Shown: positions 35,181-45,068, counted from the first letter of the stretch. The stretch is DNA of 64,000 nt from CAXBNB01 sp040151475 (GCF_040151475.1 NZ_JBDKWG010000148.1:1-64000), one strand, 5' to 3'. Made by a program: numbers and translations. The notes: a model not told the origin generated them from the sequence alone.

Positions 35181-37103
35181 ATGATGATGAGAAATGTACT
35201 TACTGTATTAACAATATTTTTTTTTACTTCTCAGGCGGTAGGGCAAAATCCCAATCTATCTACACAAGACAAAAAGGCTTTAAAATATTATCAGGAAGCC
35301 AGTGCGTTACTTAGGCGGGTTCAATATCCTGAAGCAATCGATCCTTTACGGAAGGCTTTGGATAGGGATCAAAACTTTATTGAAGCATGGCAAGCCCTGG
35401 GTCTGTCCTATTTTAAGACTGGCAAGCTTGATCAGGCTATTGAATGTTATGAAAAGCCAATAGAAATAGACAAAGAATCTGTTCGTGTACCAAGATCGTA
35501 TTTTACACTTGCAGATTTATATTTTCAAAAAGAAGAGTACCAAAAAGCGGTCGATTTTGCTAATTTGTATATAGAAAACAGGCAAAACGAAACCGCAAAT
35601 ATTAAAACCCTGCAAACAATTATACAGAATTCAGAATATATTTTGGAAGCCATCAAAGAACCACTTCCTTATAATATTAAACCTTTGCCTGGTCAGGCAA
35701 ATTATTTTAAACAGCAGTATTTTCCGGTACTTACGGTAGATCAGCAGTCACTGATTTATACCGGAAGAAACAGGGACGAGAATATATACATATCGCGACT
35801 TGGAGAGAATGGGGACTGGGGAATGCCATCTCCGATTTCCAATAATATCAATACCGATTTGAACGAAGGGGCTTGTACTATTTCAGCTGACGGACGTATT
35901 TTGATTTTTACTTCTTGCCAGGGAAGGAGAGGCTTTGGGAGTTGCGATTTATACATTACCTATAAAGAAGGAAACGACTGGGCCGTTCCAGAAAACCTGG
36001 GTATTGATGTTAATTCTTCATCTTGGGATGTGCAGCCCACCTTATCTGCGGATGGCAGAACATTATATTTTGTATCAGACAGACCTGGAGGCTTAGGAAA
36101 AAAGGATATATGGAAATCATCCAAAGGTGAAGATGACAAATGGAGTTCGCCTGTGAATATAGGAGCTCCGGTCAATACTTCTTTGGATGAAATTTCTCCT
36201 TTTATACATGTAAATGGTGAGTCACTCTATTTTGCATCGAAAGGTCATGCAGGTATGGGTGGGTTCGACATATTTATGAGTGAAGTAAATGACGGAATTT
36301 GGTCTGAACCTACAAACCTCGGATATCCATTAAATGACAGATATGATCAGGTATCTTTATATATATCGTCAGGGGGGGAGAAGGGTTATTATACCATAGA
36401 GAGAGTGGTGAACGGTGAATGGAGAAGTGTGTTGCACTCGTTTGATGTACCCCCACAATTTAGGGTTAAAAGGAGGAGTGTTTTTACCATTGGACATGTT
36501 ATTGATAAAGGTACACGTAAATTCCTTGGTGCTGATATTAAGATTTTTGATCAATCCAACTCTGAACTGATTTCGAAGGTAAAGTCAGATGCTGTTACGG
36601 GAGAATATACGATCGTCTTAACAGAAGGAAATGAATATGGGCTCTATGTTGAAAAGAGAGGATACCTGTTTGCAGATTATTCATTCAATGTCAATAAAAT
36701 TGAAAATTTCAATAGCGATAACCTGGAAATAGAGCTTCAGTCAATAAAGGAAGGAGTTAGTATGGTGCTAAACAATATCTACTTCGAATTTGATAGCTTT
36801 GAACTCAAGAAAGAATCCTATTCAGAGCTTCAGACTGTTTATGAGTTTTTAAAAGCCAATCGCAATGTTTCTATTGAGATACAGGGCTATACCGACGATA
36901 AAGGTACAAAGCAGTATAATGAAGCATTGTCAGAGAATCGAGCGAAATCGGTTTACCAGTATTTGTTAGATAAAAAAGTTCCGCCAAGAATGTTATCTTA
37001 CAAAGGACTAGGGGCTCAAAACTTTATTTCTCCAAATGATACTGACGAAAACAGAGCAAAAAACCGGAGAATAGAATTTGTGATCAAGAAATTGGATAAT
37101 TAA
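35181..37103 (+). CDS. PorE-like OmpA-family protein (TPR, PD40/WD40, carboxypeptidase-regulatory and OmpA domains)
   Basis: This 640-residue protein has a signal peptide (ending SQAVGQ). Then come TPR repeats (about 30-150), a PD40/WD40-type beta-propeller with blades such as LSADGRTLYFVSDRPGGLGKKDIW (about 175-415), a carboxypeptidase-regulatory-like domain (about 430-505) and an OmpA-type peptidoglycan-binding domain (about 530-640, with NEALSENRAKSVYQYL). This four-part order is that of PorE, a type IX secretion component of Porphyromonas that anchors to peptidoglycan. Other Bacteroidota proteins share it, so orthology needs a tree. It lies 29 bp after queE, probably in the same transcript. 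Confidence 0.85.
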   Translation: MMMRNVLTVLTIFFFTSQAVGQNPNLSTQDKKALKYYQEASALLRRVQYPEAIDPLRKALDRDQNFIEAWQALGLSYFKTGKLDQAIECYEKPIEIDKESVRVPRSYFTLADLYFQKEEYQKAVDFANLYIENRQNETANIKTLQTIIQNSEYILEAIKEPLPYNIKPLPGQANYFKQQYFPVLTVDQQSLIYTGRNRDENIYISRLGENGDWGMPSPISNNINTDLNEGACTISADGRILIFTSCQGRRGFGSCDLYITYKEGNDWAVPENLGIDVNSSSWDVQPTLSADGRTLYFVSDRPGGLGKKDIWKSSKGEDDKWSSPVNIGAPVNTSLDEISPFIHVNGESLYFASKGHAGMGGFDIFMSEVNDGIWSEPTNLGYPLNDRYDQVSLYISSGGEKGYYTIERVVNGEWRSVLHSFDVPPQFRVKRRSVFTIGHVIDKGTRKFLGADIKIFDQSNSELISKVKSDAVTGEYTIVLTEGNEYGLYVEKRGYLFADYSFNVNKIENFNSDNLEIELQSIKEGVSMVLNNIYFEFDSFELKKESYSELQTVYEFLKANRNVSIEIQGYTDDKGTKQYNEALSENRAKSVYQYLLDKKVPPRMLSYKGLGAQNFISPNDTDENRAKNRRIEFVIKKLDN

Positions 37104-37245
37104 TTCAAGAAATATAAATTTTTTTATTCGGAAGATTATTTCTCTTTTTTTGAATATGTGAAATTAATTATTGTGGTAGGTAATAAAATAGTAATGATAT
37201 TACTAATATTAAGCAGTTTTATTTTAAAATTGTATCTTCATAATG

Positions 37246-37259
37246 TTATGCATGCATAA
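37246..37259. promoter_or_regulatory. 14-bp perfect palindrome upstream of the second SusC gene
   Basis: TTATGCATGCATAA is a perfect 14-bp palindrome in the 251-bp gap, 95 bp before the SusC start. No clear TAnnTTTG promoter is seen in this gap. It is a plausible site for a dimeric regulator controlling the SusCD pair, but no regulator gene is adjacent. Confidence 0.3.
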
Positions 37260-37354
37260 TAAATCTCCAAATTCTTTTTATTTTGGTACGTATTGTTATA
37301 ATTTTAAGGTTCAATTAAATTAATGTTAAAATTTAAACTTTAAATTAATACAAT

Positions 37355-40300
37355 ATGAAGAAGATTCTACTTATTAGTTTCATGTTGTTGTCTGCGCTTA
37401 TTAACGAATCGTGGGCACAAGAACGCACCGTTTCAGGAAATGTCTCCTCAAAAGAGGATGGTTCAACCCTTCCTGGTGTGAATATAGTAATTAAGGGTAC
37501 TACTGATGGTACTACTTCCGATCTGGATGGAAATTACAAATTGAGTGTTCCCGCTGAGGGAGGAATTTTAGTATTCTCCTTTATAGGTATGACAAATCAG
37601 GAAATTGAGATTGGTTCTAGATCTGTAATTGATGTGATTTTGTCTGAGGATGCTCAACAGTTGAACGAGGTAGTGGTGACGGCAATCGGTATTGAGCAAA
37701 ACAAAAGAACCCTTGGGTATGCTCTACAGAATGTAGATGCTCAAGAAATTGTTAACGCACGGGAAACGAACATAGTCAATGGTTTGGCAGGTAAAATTGC
37801 AGGTGTTCAAATCAATTCTTCTGGTGGGCAGGCGGGTTCTTCTTCCAGGATTATCATAAGAGGTAATTCGTCTCTTTTAGGAAATAACCAACCTTTATTT
37901 GTGATTGACGGTATTCCGATTGATAACAGTCAAAATCAGGCAGCACCTAATACTGTTGAGGGTAGTGTTTTTAATGGTTCGGGTTCGAACAGAGCGATTG
38001 ACATTGATCCTAATGTAATTGAAAATGTTTCGGTTTTGAAAGGAGCTGCGGCAACTGCGCTATATGGTTCCAGAGGTGCCAATGGGGTTATTGTAATAAC
38101 AACCAAGAGAGGTTCTAAAAAGGGAAGTGGGCCTACTGTTACTATTAGTTCATCTTTTGGTATTGACAATCCCATTGTTAAAGGGTTTCAACATGAGTAT
38201 CTCCAAGGATCTGGAGGTAATTATAGAAATGGATTGCCAGCCGGAGCTGGAGGATTTAGAAGTCAGGATCCAGCGACAAATCCTACTGGACTTACAGCGA
38301 CTCAAACGAGTGTTTCCTGGGGGCCAAGCATCAATAGAATGGATCAATACACTCTTGATTCGATAGGATTACCAAAAATTTACGATCCAAGAGATGATTT
38401 CTATAGGGATGCAAAAACTTTGGAAAACAACATTACCATAAGTGGAGGAAAGGACATTATCAGTTATTTGGTGTCCTATTCTCAGTTGGATCAAGAAGGA
38501 ATAGCTCCGGGAAACGAATTTGACCGAAAAAGTTTGATGGCTAGCATGGATGTTCAATTTTCCGATAAAATTAAGTATAGTGGATCCATTAATTATATCA
38601 ATAGCTACAACAGAAGGTTGACCGAAGGAAATGGACAAAGAAGTTATCTCTATGGTCTCAATTTTTGGCCTATTAGTCATGATGTAACAAAATACCTTAC
38701 AGATGATGGAACCTATTATACGTATAATGGAGGGACTTTCAATAATCCGTTTTGGCTAGCAGAAAACAACGGTCGTTTCAGTACTACAAATAGATTTATA
38801 TTGAATCAAAGCATTACTTATCAGATTTTACCTTGGCTTTCAGTGAGTAATAGGTTTGGAGTTGATTTTTACCATGACCTTCAGGAAGATCATGTGAATA
38901 TTGGTACAAGAGGGACTGCTGATGGTAGAATGTTTAATGCCGATATCACCAATACTCAAATGAATAATGACTTTATTGTAAGTGTTAATAAAGATATTAA
39001 TGATGATTTCAGAATTAGCGGGCTTGTTGGGAATAATATAAACACTCAAACCTACAAAAATGATTTGATAAGAGGGATTGAGTTGAATATCCCGGGATTT
39101 TTTGACATAAGCAATGCCAGTACCCAAGAGGCTTATGAGTATGATTCTGAATTGAGAAATTATAGTGCCTATTTCTCTGCTGGATTAGATTATAAAAATA
39201 TGCTTTTCCTGAACGTGACAGGTCGAAATGACTGGTCTTCGTCCTTGCCTAAGAATGCTAATTCATTCTTTTACCCTTCAGTATCTGTTGGGTTTGTGTT
39301 TACCGATTTACTACCTGTGAGTGAAGAAATATTTCCTTATGGTAAATTCAGAGCATCTTGGGCTCAGGCGGGTAATACTGCAAGTCCTTACAATACGATT
39401 CAAACATTTACTCAATCTGCTCCAGGCGATGGTACTAGAGGTGCAATTACCATTCCTACACAGGGTCAAAATGCATTCGAACAAACCAACATAAAAGCAA
39501 ACAATGAATTGGTTCATGAACTAGTTACGGAAATAGAAATTGGAGGAGATTTTAGGTTTTTGAACAATCGGTTGGGTGTTGATTTTGCCTACTACAATAG
39601 AAAGAGCACAAATCAAATAGTTGATGCTCCCGTAGCTCCATCAACCGGATTTGTTGAAGCAACAAAAAATGTTGGAAAAGTTGAAAATAAAGGTGTTGAA
39701 TTGACCTTGACAGGTACGCCTTTGAAAATGGATAACGGGTTAGTGTGGGATGTGCAAGTAAATTTTGCAAAGAACAAAACTGTAGTAAATGAACTTACTC
39801 CGGGGGTGGAATCTATTTTTCTTTATGGTTTTACAAGTCCACAGATTAGAGCGGATGTTGATAATGGTTATGGTACAATTTGGGGACAGAGATTTAGTAG
39901 GACAGAGGATGGTCAGTTATTAATTGGAGAGGATGGCCTTCCTATTCCTGATGATGCTTTAGGTAGTATTGGTAATGTTCAACCCGATTGGACTGGAGGA
40001 ATTAGAAACTCTTTTAGTTGGAAAGGAATCACTTTGTCTTCTTTGTTTGATATAAGAAAAGGTGGCGACATTCTGAACTTTGATTTGTATTATTCTACTT
40101 ATTATGGTACCTCTTCTATTACCGCAGATAGGGGTTCTGTAATTGTATGGGATGGAGTTGTTGATAACGGCGATGGTACTTTTAGAAAGAATGATATTCC
40201 GGTGGTTAAAGATCAAACTTACTATACAGGGTTTTATAGTAGCTATGATGAACTATTTGTAGAAGATGCCAGTTTCATCAAATTGAGAGAATTGAGTGTG

Positions 40301-40510
40301 AGTTATGCTTTGCCCAGTTCTTTGCTAGAAAGTACCCCTTTTAAAAATGTAAGTTTCTCTGTAATTGGAAGAAATCTTTGGATTAAGAGTAATTTCACTT
40401 ATTGGGATCCAGAAGGAAGCCTAGGGGGTAATGGAAATGGACAAGGGTTCTATCATGGTGTAACACCAGGAACGCAATCATTGTCTTTTAGATTGAAAGC
40501 CTCTTTTTAA
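37355..40510 (+). CDS. SusC/RagA TonB-linked outer-membrane transporter (no STN domain)
   Basis: This 1051-residue protein has a signal peptide (ending ESWAQ), then a carboxypeptidase-regulatory domain (about 24-100, with GSTLPGVNIVIKGTTDGT), a plug (about 110-250) with LFVIDGIPID and KGAAATALYGSRGANGV, and a long beta-barrel ending in Phe (LKASF). Unlike the SusC at 7649 it has no STN domain and no sigma/FecR pair nearby, so it is not controlled by surface signalling of that kind. Its partner SusD follows 31 bp downstream. Confidence 0.96.
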   Translation: MKKILLISFMLLSALINESWAQERTVSGNVSSKEDGSTLPGVNIVIKGTTDGTTSDLDGNYKLSVPAEGGILVFSFIGMTNQEIEIGSRSVIDVILSEDAQQLNEVVVTAIGIEQNKRTLGYALQNVDAQEIVNARETNIVNGLAGKIAGVQINSSGGQAGSSSRIIIRGNSSLLGNNQPLFVIDGIPIDNSQNQAAPNTVEGSVFNGSGSNRAIDIDPNVIENVSVLKGAAATALYGSRGANGVIVITTKRGSKKGSGPTVTISSSFGIDNPIVKGFQHEYLQGSGGNYRNGLPAGAGGFRSQDPATNPTGLTATQTSVSWGPSINRMDQYTLDSIGLPKIYDPRDDFYRDAKTLENNITISGGKDIISYLVSYSQLDQEGIAPGNEFDRKSLMASMDVQFSDKIKYSGSINYINSYNRRLTEGNGQRSYLYGLNFWPISHDVTKYLTDDGTYYTYNGGTFNNPFWLAENNGRFSTTNRFILNQSITYQILPWLSVSNRFGVDFYHDLQEDHVNIGTRGTADGRMFNADITNTQMNNDFIVSVNKDINDDFRISGLVGNNINTQTYKNDLIRGIELNIPGFFDISNASTQEAYEYDSELRNYSAYFSAGLDYKNMLFLNVTGRNDWSSSLPKNANSFFYPSVSVGFVFTDLLPVSEEIFPYGKFRASWAQAGNTASPYNTIQTFTQSAPGDGTRGAITIPTQGQNAFEQTNIKANNELVHELVTEIEIGGDFRFLNNRLGVDFAYYNRKSTNQIVDAPVAPSTGFVEATKNVGKVENKGVELTLTGTPLKMDNGLVWDVQVNFAKNKTVVNELTPGVESIFLYGFTSPQIRADVDNGYGTIWGQRFSRTEDGQLLIGEDGLPIPDDALGSIGNVQPDWTGGIRNSFSWKGITLSSLFDIRKGGDILNFDLYYSTYYGTSSITADRGSVIVWDGVVDNGDGTFRKNDIPVVKDQTYYTGFYSSYDELFVEDASFIKLRELSVSYALPSSLLESTPFKNVSFSVIGRNLWIKSNFTYWDPEGSLGGNGNGQGFYHGVTPGTQSLSFRLKASF

Positions 40511-40541
40511 TGTTAGCCGTAGTTAATTTAAATTAAAAGTT

Positions 40542-42059
40542 ATGAATTCAATTAATAAATATATAACAGGATTTGTATTGAGTGCTTTAATGCTCTTTTC
40601 AACTTCCTGTTCAGAATTTTTGGATGTAAACGAAGATCCAAATAACCCAGTTGTAGTATCCGAACCATTATTATTGACTGGAATAATAGCCAATTTCACT
40701 TATCAGATTTTGGCTGGCTATCCGGTAAGGGTTACAAGTACATGGGTGCAACAGCAATCATATAATGGAGCTTTACCTCACTATGGCATCTATAGAGTGG
40801 ATGAAAATGATGTAAACAACACATGGACTTACTATTCCTACTCAAATGCAATGCAGAACTGTAAGATTTTATCAGAAATTGCGACTACTAATGAGTTGTA
40901 TGATTATGCTGGTATTGCTAAAATCATATGGGCTTGGAATATGAGTATAGTAACGGATTTATATGGAAATGCTCCGTTTTCTGAAGCTTGGAATCCTGAT
41001 ATGTATCCACGACCAGCTTATGATACTCAGGAGTCTATTTATGCATCTCTTCAAACTATGCTTGATGATGCTATTGCAGATATTGATAGAACAGATGGTT
41101 TAAGTACTTATGTGGTTGGCGAAGATGACTTTGTGTATGGTGGAAATATGACAAAATGGAAAAAACTGGCTTATTTGTTAAAAGCTCGATTCTACATGAG
41201 ACTGTCTTATGCCCCGGGATTTAATGCTGTAACTCAAGCGGATTTAGCGTTGGCTGCCACCGCTAATTCATTTGCAAGTAATACGGATAATGCGACTTAC
41301 GAATATTTGGATGAAGCTGGTCAGGAAAATCCATGGTATCAATATGCTATTGATGGCAAGTGGAGTACAGATCAGCAAATGAGTGATAAATTCATATCAG
41401 ATTTGTTGATAAGAAATGATCCTAGAATATATGCATTGGCAGGATTTGATGGTGATGGAGAATTTTCTGGACATGAGAACGGAGTTGATGGGGATACGGA
41501 TAAGTCTCCTATTGGGGAATATTATAGTGCAGCTGATGCAGCGGTAATTATGGCGTCATATCCTGAGGTGAAGTTTATTGAGGCTGAGGCTCATTTAATT
41601 AAAGGGGATTTACCAGCTGCTCAAACAGCATATAGTGCAGCAGTTCGTGCATCATTTGATGAATTGTCTGATGAGATAGATAAGAAATCGGCTGATGATG
41701 ACAATCTTTCTGGTGCATCAACTGATGTTGATGCTTATTTGACTGCAAATGAAACTTTGAGGTCTCCTTTAAATATTGCGTATAACCAAGTAATGAACCA
41801 GAAGTATATTGCGATGTTTACTCAATTCGAAGTGTATAACGACTGGAGGCGTACTAAAATACCGAGCTTGTCAGCGGCACAAAACGCAAATATTTCTAGT
41901 ATGACTGAGCCTGCTACAAGATTTCCATATCCCTCTGCTGAATTGAATTACAATTCTGAAAATGTAAACGCTCAGGGAGTTCCTGTTGGATTCAATGCAG
42001 TAACCAGTAAAGTTTGGTGGAATACTGCTCCTGAAAACTGTACACTTTGTAATAATTAA
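40542..42059 (+). CDS. SusD/RagB family outer-membrane lipoprotein (SusD-like 2 type)
   Basis: This 505-residue lipoprotein has a signal ending FSTSC and begins SEFLDVNEDPNNP, the usual form for the shorter SusD-like 2 group. Marks are WNMSIVTDLYGNAPFSEAW, KWKKLAYLLKARFYMRLS and, near the end, MNQKYIAMFTQFEVYNDWRRT. These lipoproteins cap the SusC barrel and bind nutrient. It is encoded 31 bp after SusC and 10 bp before a third lipoprotein. Confidence 0.94.
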   Translation: MNSINKYITGFVLSALMLFSTSCSEFLDVNEDPNNPVVVSEPLLLTGIIANFTYQILAGYPVRVTSTWVQQQSYNGALPHYGIYRVDENDVNNTWTYYSYSNAMQNCKILSEIATTNELYDYAGIAKIIWAWNMSIVTDLYGNAPFSEAWNPDMYPRPAYDTQESIYASLQTMLDDAIADIDRTDGLSTYVVGEDDFVYGGNMTKWKKLAYLLKARFYMRLSYAPGFNAVTQADLALAATANSFASNTDNATYEYLDEAGQENPWYQYAIDGKWSTDQQMSDKFISDLLIRNDPRIYALAGFDGDGEFSGHENGVDGDTDKSPIGEYYSAADAAVIMASYPEVKFIEAEAHLIKGDLPAAQTAYSAAVRASFDELSDEIDKKSADDDNLSGASTDVDAYLTANETLRSPLNIAYNQVMNQKYIAMFTQFEVYNDWRRTKIPSLSAAQNANISSMTEPATRFPYPSAELNYNSENVNAQGVPVGFNAVTSKVWWNTAPENCTLCNN

Positions 42060-42069
42060 GAGATAAGAC

Positions 42070-42852
42070 ATGAAGAATTATTTATATTATGTATCAATCC
42101 TTGCATTTTCCGTATTGCTCGGTGGATGTCTGGAGGATAATGAATTTGCTACAGCCAATATAAGTTCTGCAGCAACGATAGAAGTTCCATCTAGTAAACC
42201 ATACATATTTGGTGCTACAGAGGCAATTGATTTGACAGTGGAGCTAACAGAATTTTCAAGTGCTTCATTAGTAAAAAGTGTTTCAGTGATAAAGAGTTTC
42301 AATGGAACAGCAACTACTGTAGCAGATATAGATGTAGGATCAATAACAACCTTTCCTACAACTTTAAGTTTTGATTTAACAGGGTTATTGGAAGGTTTAA
42401 GTATCACTGAATCTGATTTAGGGCCAGGAGATGTATGGGTTTTTAGTTATACAGTGAATTTGACCGATGGGAGGGTTCTTAAACCTGCACAGAAAACTTC
42501 TATTGCTTTTTCTTGTGTATCAGATTTAGCCGGAACGTATAGCTCTCTGACTTCAGGAAGTGCAGGAACTGATGACCCGTATGAAGTTACACTCACAGAG
42601 ACCGCAACAAGTGGTGTTTATGAAGTTTCGGATATTACATTTGGGTTGTATAAAAATAGCTATGGTGCATCCGATAATCCGGCTGATATTACTGACGTAT
42701 GCGATGTAATTAGTCTTATTGATCAGCCTGATGTGGTTTATGGTGGAGATGTATTTAATGGTTCTGGAACTGTTAATGCTGATGGAACCATTACCCTTTC
42801 CTGGTCGAATGGGTATGGTGATTATGGTGTCACTACCCTAACAAAGCAGTAA
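42070..42852 (+). CDS. SusCD-linked lipoprotein of unknown function
   Basis: This 260-residue protein has a signal ending LLGGC with the lipid Cys at 20. The rest is rich in Ser, Thr, Gly and Asp and looks all-beta, with a C-terminal region ending GTVNADGTITLSWSNGYGDYG. I do not recognise a named family. It follows SusD by 10 bp and ends at a strong terminator, so it is the third gene of the SusCD operon, and it may be a surface ligand-binding protein (inference from position). Confidence 0.75.
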   Translation: MKNYLYYVSILAFSVLLGGCLEDNEFATANISSAATIEVPSSKPYIFGATEAIDLTVELTEFSSASLVKSVSVIKSFNGTATTVADIDVGSITTFPTTLSFDLTGLLEGLSITESDLGPGDVWVFSYTVNLTDGRVLKPAQKTSIAFSCVSDLAGTYSSLTSGSAGTDDPYEVTLTETATSGVYEVSDITFGLYKNSYGASDNPADITDVCDVISLIDQPDVVYGGDVFNGSGTVNADGTITLSWSNGYGDYGVTTLTKQ

Positions 42853-42881
42853 ATTAAGGGTCTATTGATTTGATGGATAAA

Positions 42882-42916
42882 AAGGGGTAGCCTAAATTTT
42901 AGGCTACCTTTTTTTA
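42882..42916 (+). terminator. Terminator of the second SusCD operon
   Basis: GGTAGCCTAAA and TTTAGGCTACC pair around a single T (the inner A-T pairs probably open to form the loop), followed by an unbroken run of T. It ends the susC-susD-lipoprotein operon and lies 65 bp before the next gene. Confidence 0.85.
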
Positions 42917-42980
42917 CAGCTTATGAGGGATAAATTTGTTGGTTTTAAGATTTGCTAGAAATAGCATACAAAACGGCTTT

Positions 42981-43715
42981 ATGACAAAAGAATACAAACT
43001 AAAATCTAACATTGTACCGTTATTTTTTTCTTTTACATTGGGAATAAGTTTCACTTCCAATGCACAGCCTACAGGTTCGTATCAATCCAATGTAAAGGAA
43101 GCCTTTGTGCCATCAGAGCTCTTAAATAAACTCACTCAGAGGGTTGAGCATAATACCGAAAGTACAGAAGGTTCACCGTATTTATTTGAAGAGTATTCAA
43201 AAGGAGAAATTTATTCGAATAAATATGGCAAGGTAAACGGCTATACCTTGAATTATGATTTGGCCAGGGATGAGCTTTTGATATCATTAAATCAAATGAT
43301 CAGGGTCATTGAGCTACATGAAGTAGATAGTTTCATAGTCAGTGATCCCCAATCTCAATATTGTAATTTGGCTAAAATTTCTAACAGAGGTTTGGAAGGA
43401 ATTGGAATTCTACATGCGAAAACTACTGATGGCAAGTATTTGGTTACTAAGAAAAGTGCGAAATTAGTACCTCCAAATTACAGTCCTCAGTTTAATACAG
43501 GAAGTAAAAATTCCAAATGGCTTAGGAGAGAAGTGTCTTATATAGTTTCTAATTCGGAAATAATTAAACTACCTACTTCAAAGAAAGTAGCTTTAAAAGT
43601 ATTTGATGAAAAGTCAAAGGATATCTCGGAGTTTGCTGATGATCAAAAAATAAAATTTAAAAGTATTGATGAGTGGGTATTGGCTTTTAATTATTTTAAT
43701 ACATTGGCCTTGTGA
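42981..43715 (+). CDS. Exported protein of unknown function
   Basis: A start at MTKEYKLKSNIVPLFFSF gives 244 residues and a probable signal peptide ending TSNAQ. A longer frame would begin at a TTG at 42936. The mature part is mixed alpha/beta with many charged residues and no motif I recognise. Segments such as EEYSKGEIYSNKYGKVNGYTLNYDL and LRREVSYIVSNSEIIKLPTSKKVALKVF are typical of small periplasmic proteins. It stands after a terminator and converges on the lysA gene region. Confidence 0.65.
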   Translation: MTKEYKLKSNIVPLFFSFTLGISFTSNAQPTGSYQSNVKEAFVPSELLNKLTQRVEHNTESTEGSPYLFEEYSKGEIYSNKYGKVNGYTLNYDLARDELLISLNQMIRVIELHEVDSFIVSDPQSQYCNLAKISNRGLEGIGILHAKTTDGKYLVTKKSAKLVPPNYSPQFNTGSKNSKWLRREVSYIVSNSEIIKLPTSKKVALKVFDEKSKDISEFADDQKIKFKSIDEWVLAFNYFNTLAL

Positions 43716-43721
43716 GTCAAA

Positions 43722-43916
43722 TCATTTGAAATTTTCTTTGTATATAAAACTACATACATACTCTTTCACTCCTTCTTCCAATTTATAAAATTCTTTGCCA
43801 CAGCCAGTACTCCTTAGTTTGGTCATATAGGCTTCAATGGAGATTTATCCTTGCTGAAGATACTTGGTTGAGATTTGTCGATATTTTCAAACTTACCGAT
43901 TTTTGCTGGTGGCAGT
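43722..43916 (-). pseudogene. Possible decayed C-terminal gene fragment after lysA
   Basis: Directly after the lysA stop the minus strand reads about 31 codons, a TGA, and then a second open piece of 34 codons in another frame starting MTKLRSTGCGKEFYKLEEGV. Joined with one frameshift these look like normal protein sequence (Lys-rich, with balanced composition). No start codon or known family is seen. It may be the remnant of a small gene, or chance open frames. Confidence 0.22.
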
Positions 43917-45068
43917 TTAATTTTTTTGGCCGATTAAAATAGAAGCAAGATCCCATTCGTCAGAGTAAATAGATTCAGCCCTATCTCTCAAATTATAGTT
44001 TGAGCTCAAAACTTGTCCATAAGCTCCTGCTGATCGAATCTGAAGTATATCGCCTCTTGAAGTCATTGGTAATACCGCTTCTCCAAAGGTATCTGTGCTT
44101 TCACAAATAGGACCTACTACTTTATACGATTCCATTTCTTTATCTGAACTAATATTTTCGATTTTATGGTAAGAATTATAGAGTGCCGGACGGATCAAAT
44201 CGGTCATTCCAGCATCTATGATAGCAAATTTAGTTTCTTTTCCAACTTTCACATAGAGTACTTTTGATATAAGAGAGCCCATTTGACCAACCAGAGACCT
44301 ACCCAGTTCAAAATGGACACTTTGATTTGGTTTGGGTTTAAGAAATTTGTCAAAAACTTTGAAATATTCTTCAAAATTAGGAATTGGATTCGTGTCTGGT
44401 TCATGGTAGTTTATACCAAGCCCGCCACCTAAATTTAAATGTTCTATCTCAATGTTTTTAGAATCAAGAAAGGTAAGAACATCATTAACCGCATAACATA
44501 GTTTCGCATAAGGATTTAAACTCAGGATTTGAGAGCCTATATGAAAATGCACCCCCGTCAACATAATGTTTTTGTATTTCGACACTTCTTCAAGTGCCAT
44601 TCCTAAATCTGCTACTGGAATACCGAATTTATTTTCACTTAAACCAGTCGTAATATGACGATGTGTTTGTGCATCCACATTTGGATTCAATCGAAATGCT
44701 ATCTTGGCTATTGAGTTATTTTGTTTTGCTACCTGATCAATAACTTCCAGTTCTTCTATGGATTCACAGTTGATGCTATGGATGTTATTTTTTATTGCCA
44801 GAGTCAACTCTTCGTCTGTTTTTCCTACTCCGGCAAGTACAATATCTTTAGGGTTAAATCCTGAATCAATGGCCTTAATTATTTCATTTCCACTGACACA
44901 ATCAGCACCTAATCCATAGTCAATTATTTTTTTCAAAATGCGAGTTTCTGCATTGGCTTTTATAGCATAATGTACATGATAAGAACTATCAGTAATAGCA
45001 CTTTTTAGTGCCTTGAGGGTACGATCCAGAAGGTTAAGATCATAGTAATAAAATGGGGTTTTGGGCAT
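43917..45068 (-). CDS. lysA: Diaminopimelate decarboxylase LysA
   Basis: This 383-residue PLP enzyme converts meso-diaminopimelate to lysine. It has the alanine-racemase-type barrel with the PLP lysine in YAIKAN (Lys37), the VHFHIGSQ motif, GGGLGI, and the C-terminal domain with the active-site cysteine in CESTDTFGE (near residue 310). It is divergent from the ACT-domain gene, and an exact -7 element lies upstream. Confidence 0.96.
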   Translation of the reverse strand: MPKTPFYYYDLNLLDRTLKALKSAITDSSYHVHYAIKANAETRILKKIIDYGLGADCVSGNEIIKAIDSGFNPKDIVLAGVGKTDEELTLAIKNNIHSINCESIEELEVIDQVAKQNNSIAKIAFRLNPNVDAQTHRHITTGLSENKFGIPVADLGMALEEVSKYKNIMLTGVHFHIGSQILSLNPYAKLCYAVNDVLTFLDSKNIEIEHLNLGGGLGINYHEPDTNPIPNFEEYFKVFDKFLKPKPNQSVHFELGRSLVGQMGSLISKVLYVKVGKETKFAIIDAGMTDLIRPALYNSYHKIENISSDKEMESYKVVGPICESTDTFGEAVLPMTSRGDILQIRSAGAYGQVLSSNYNLRDRAESIYSDEWDLASILIGQKN

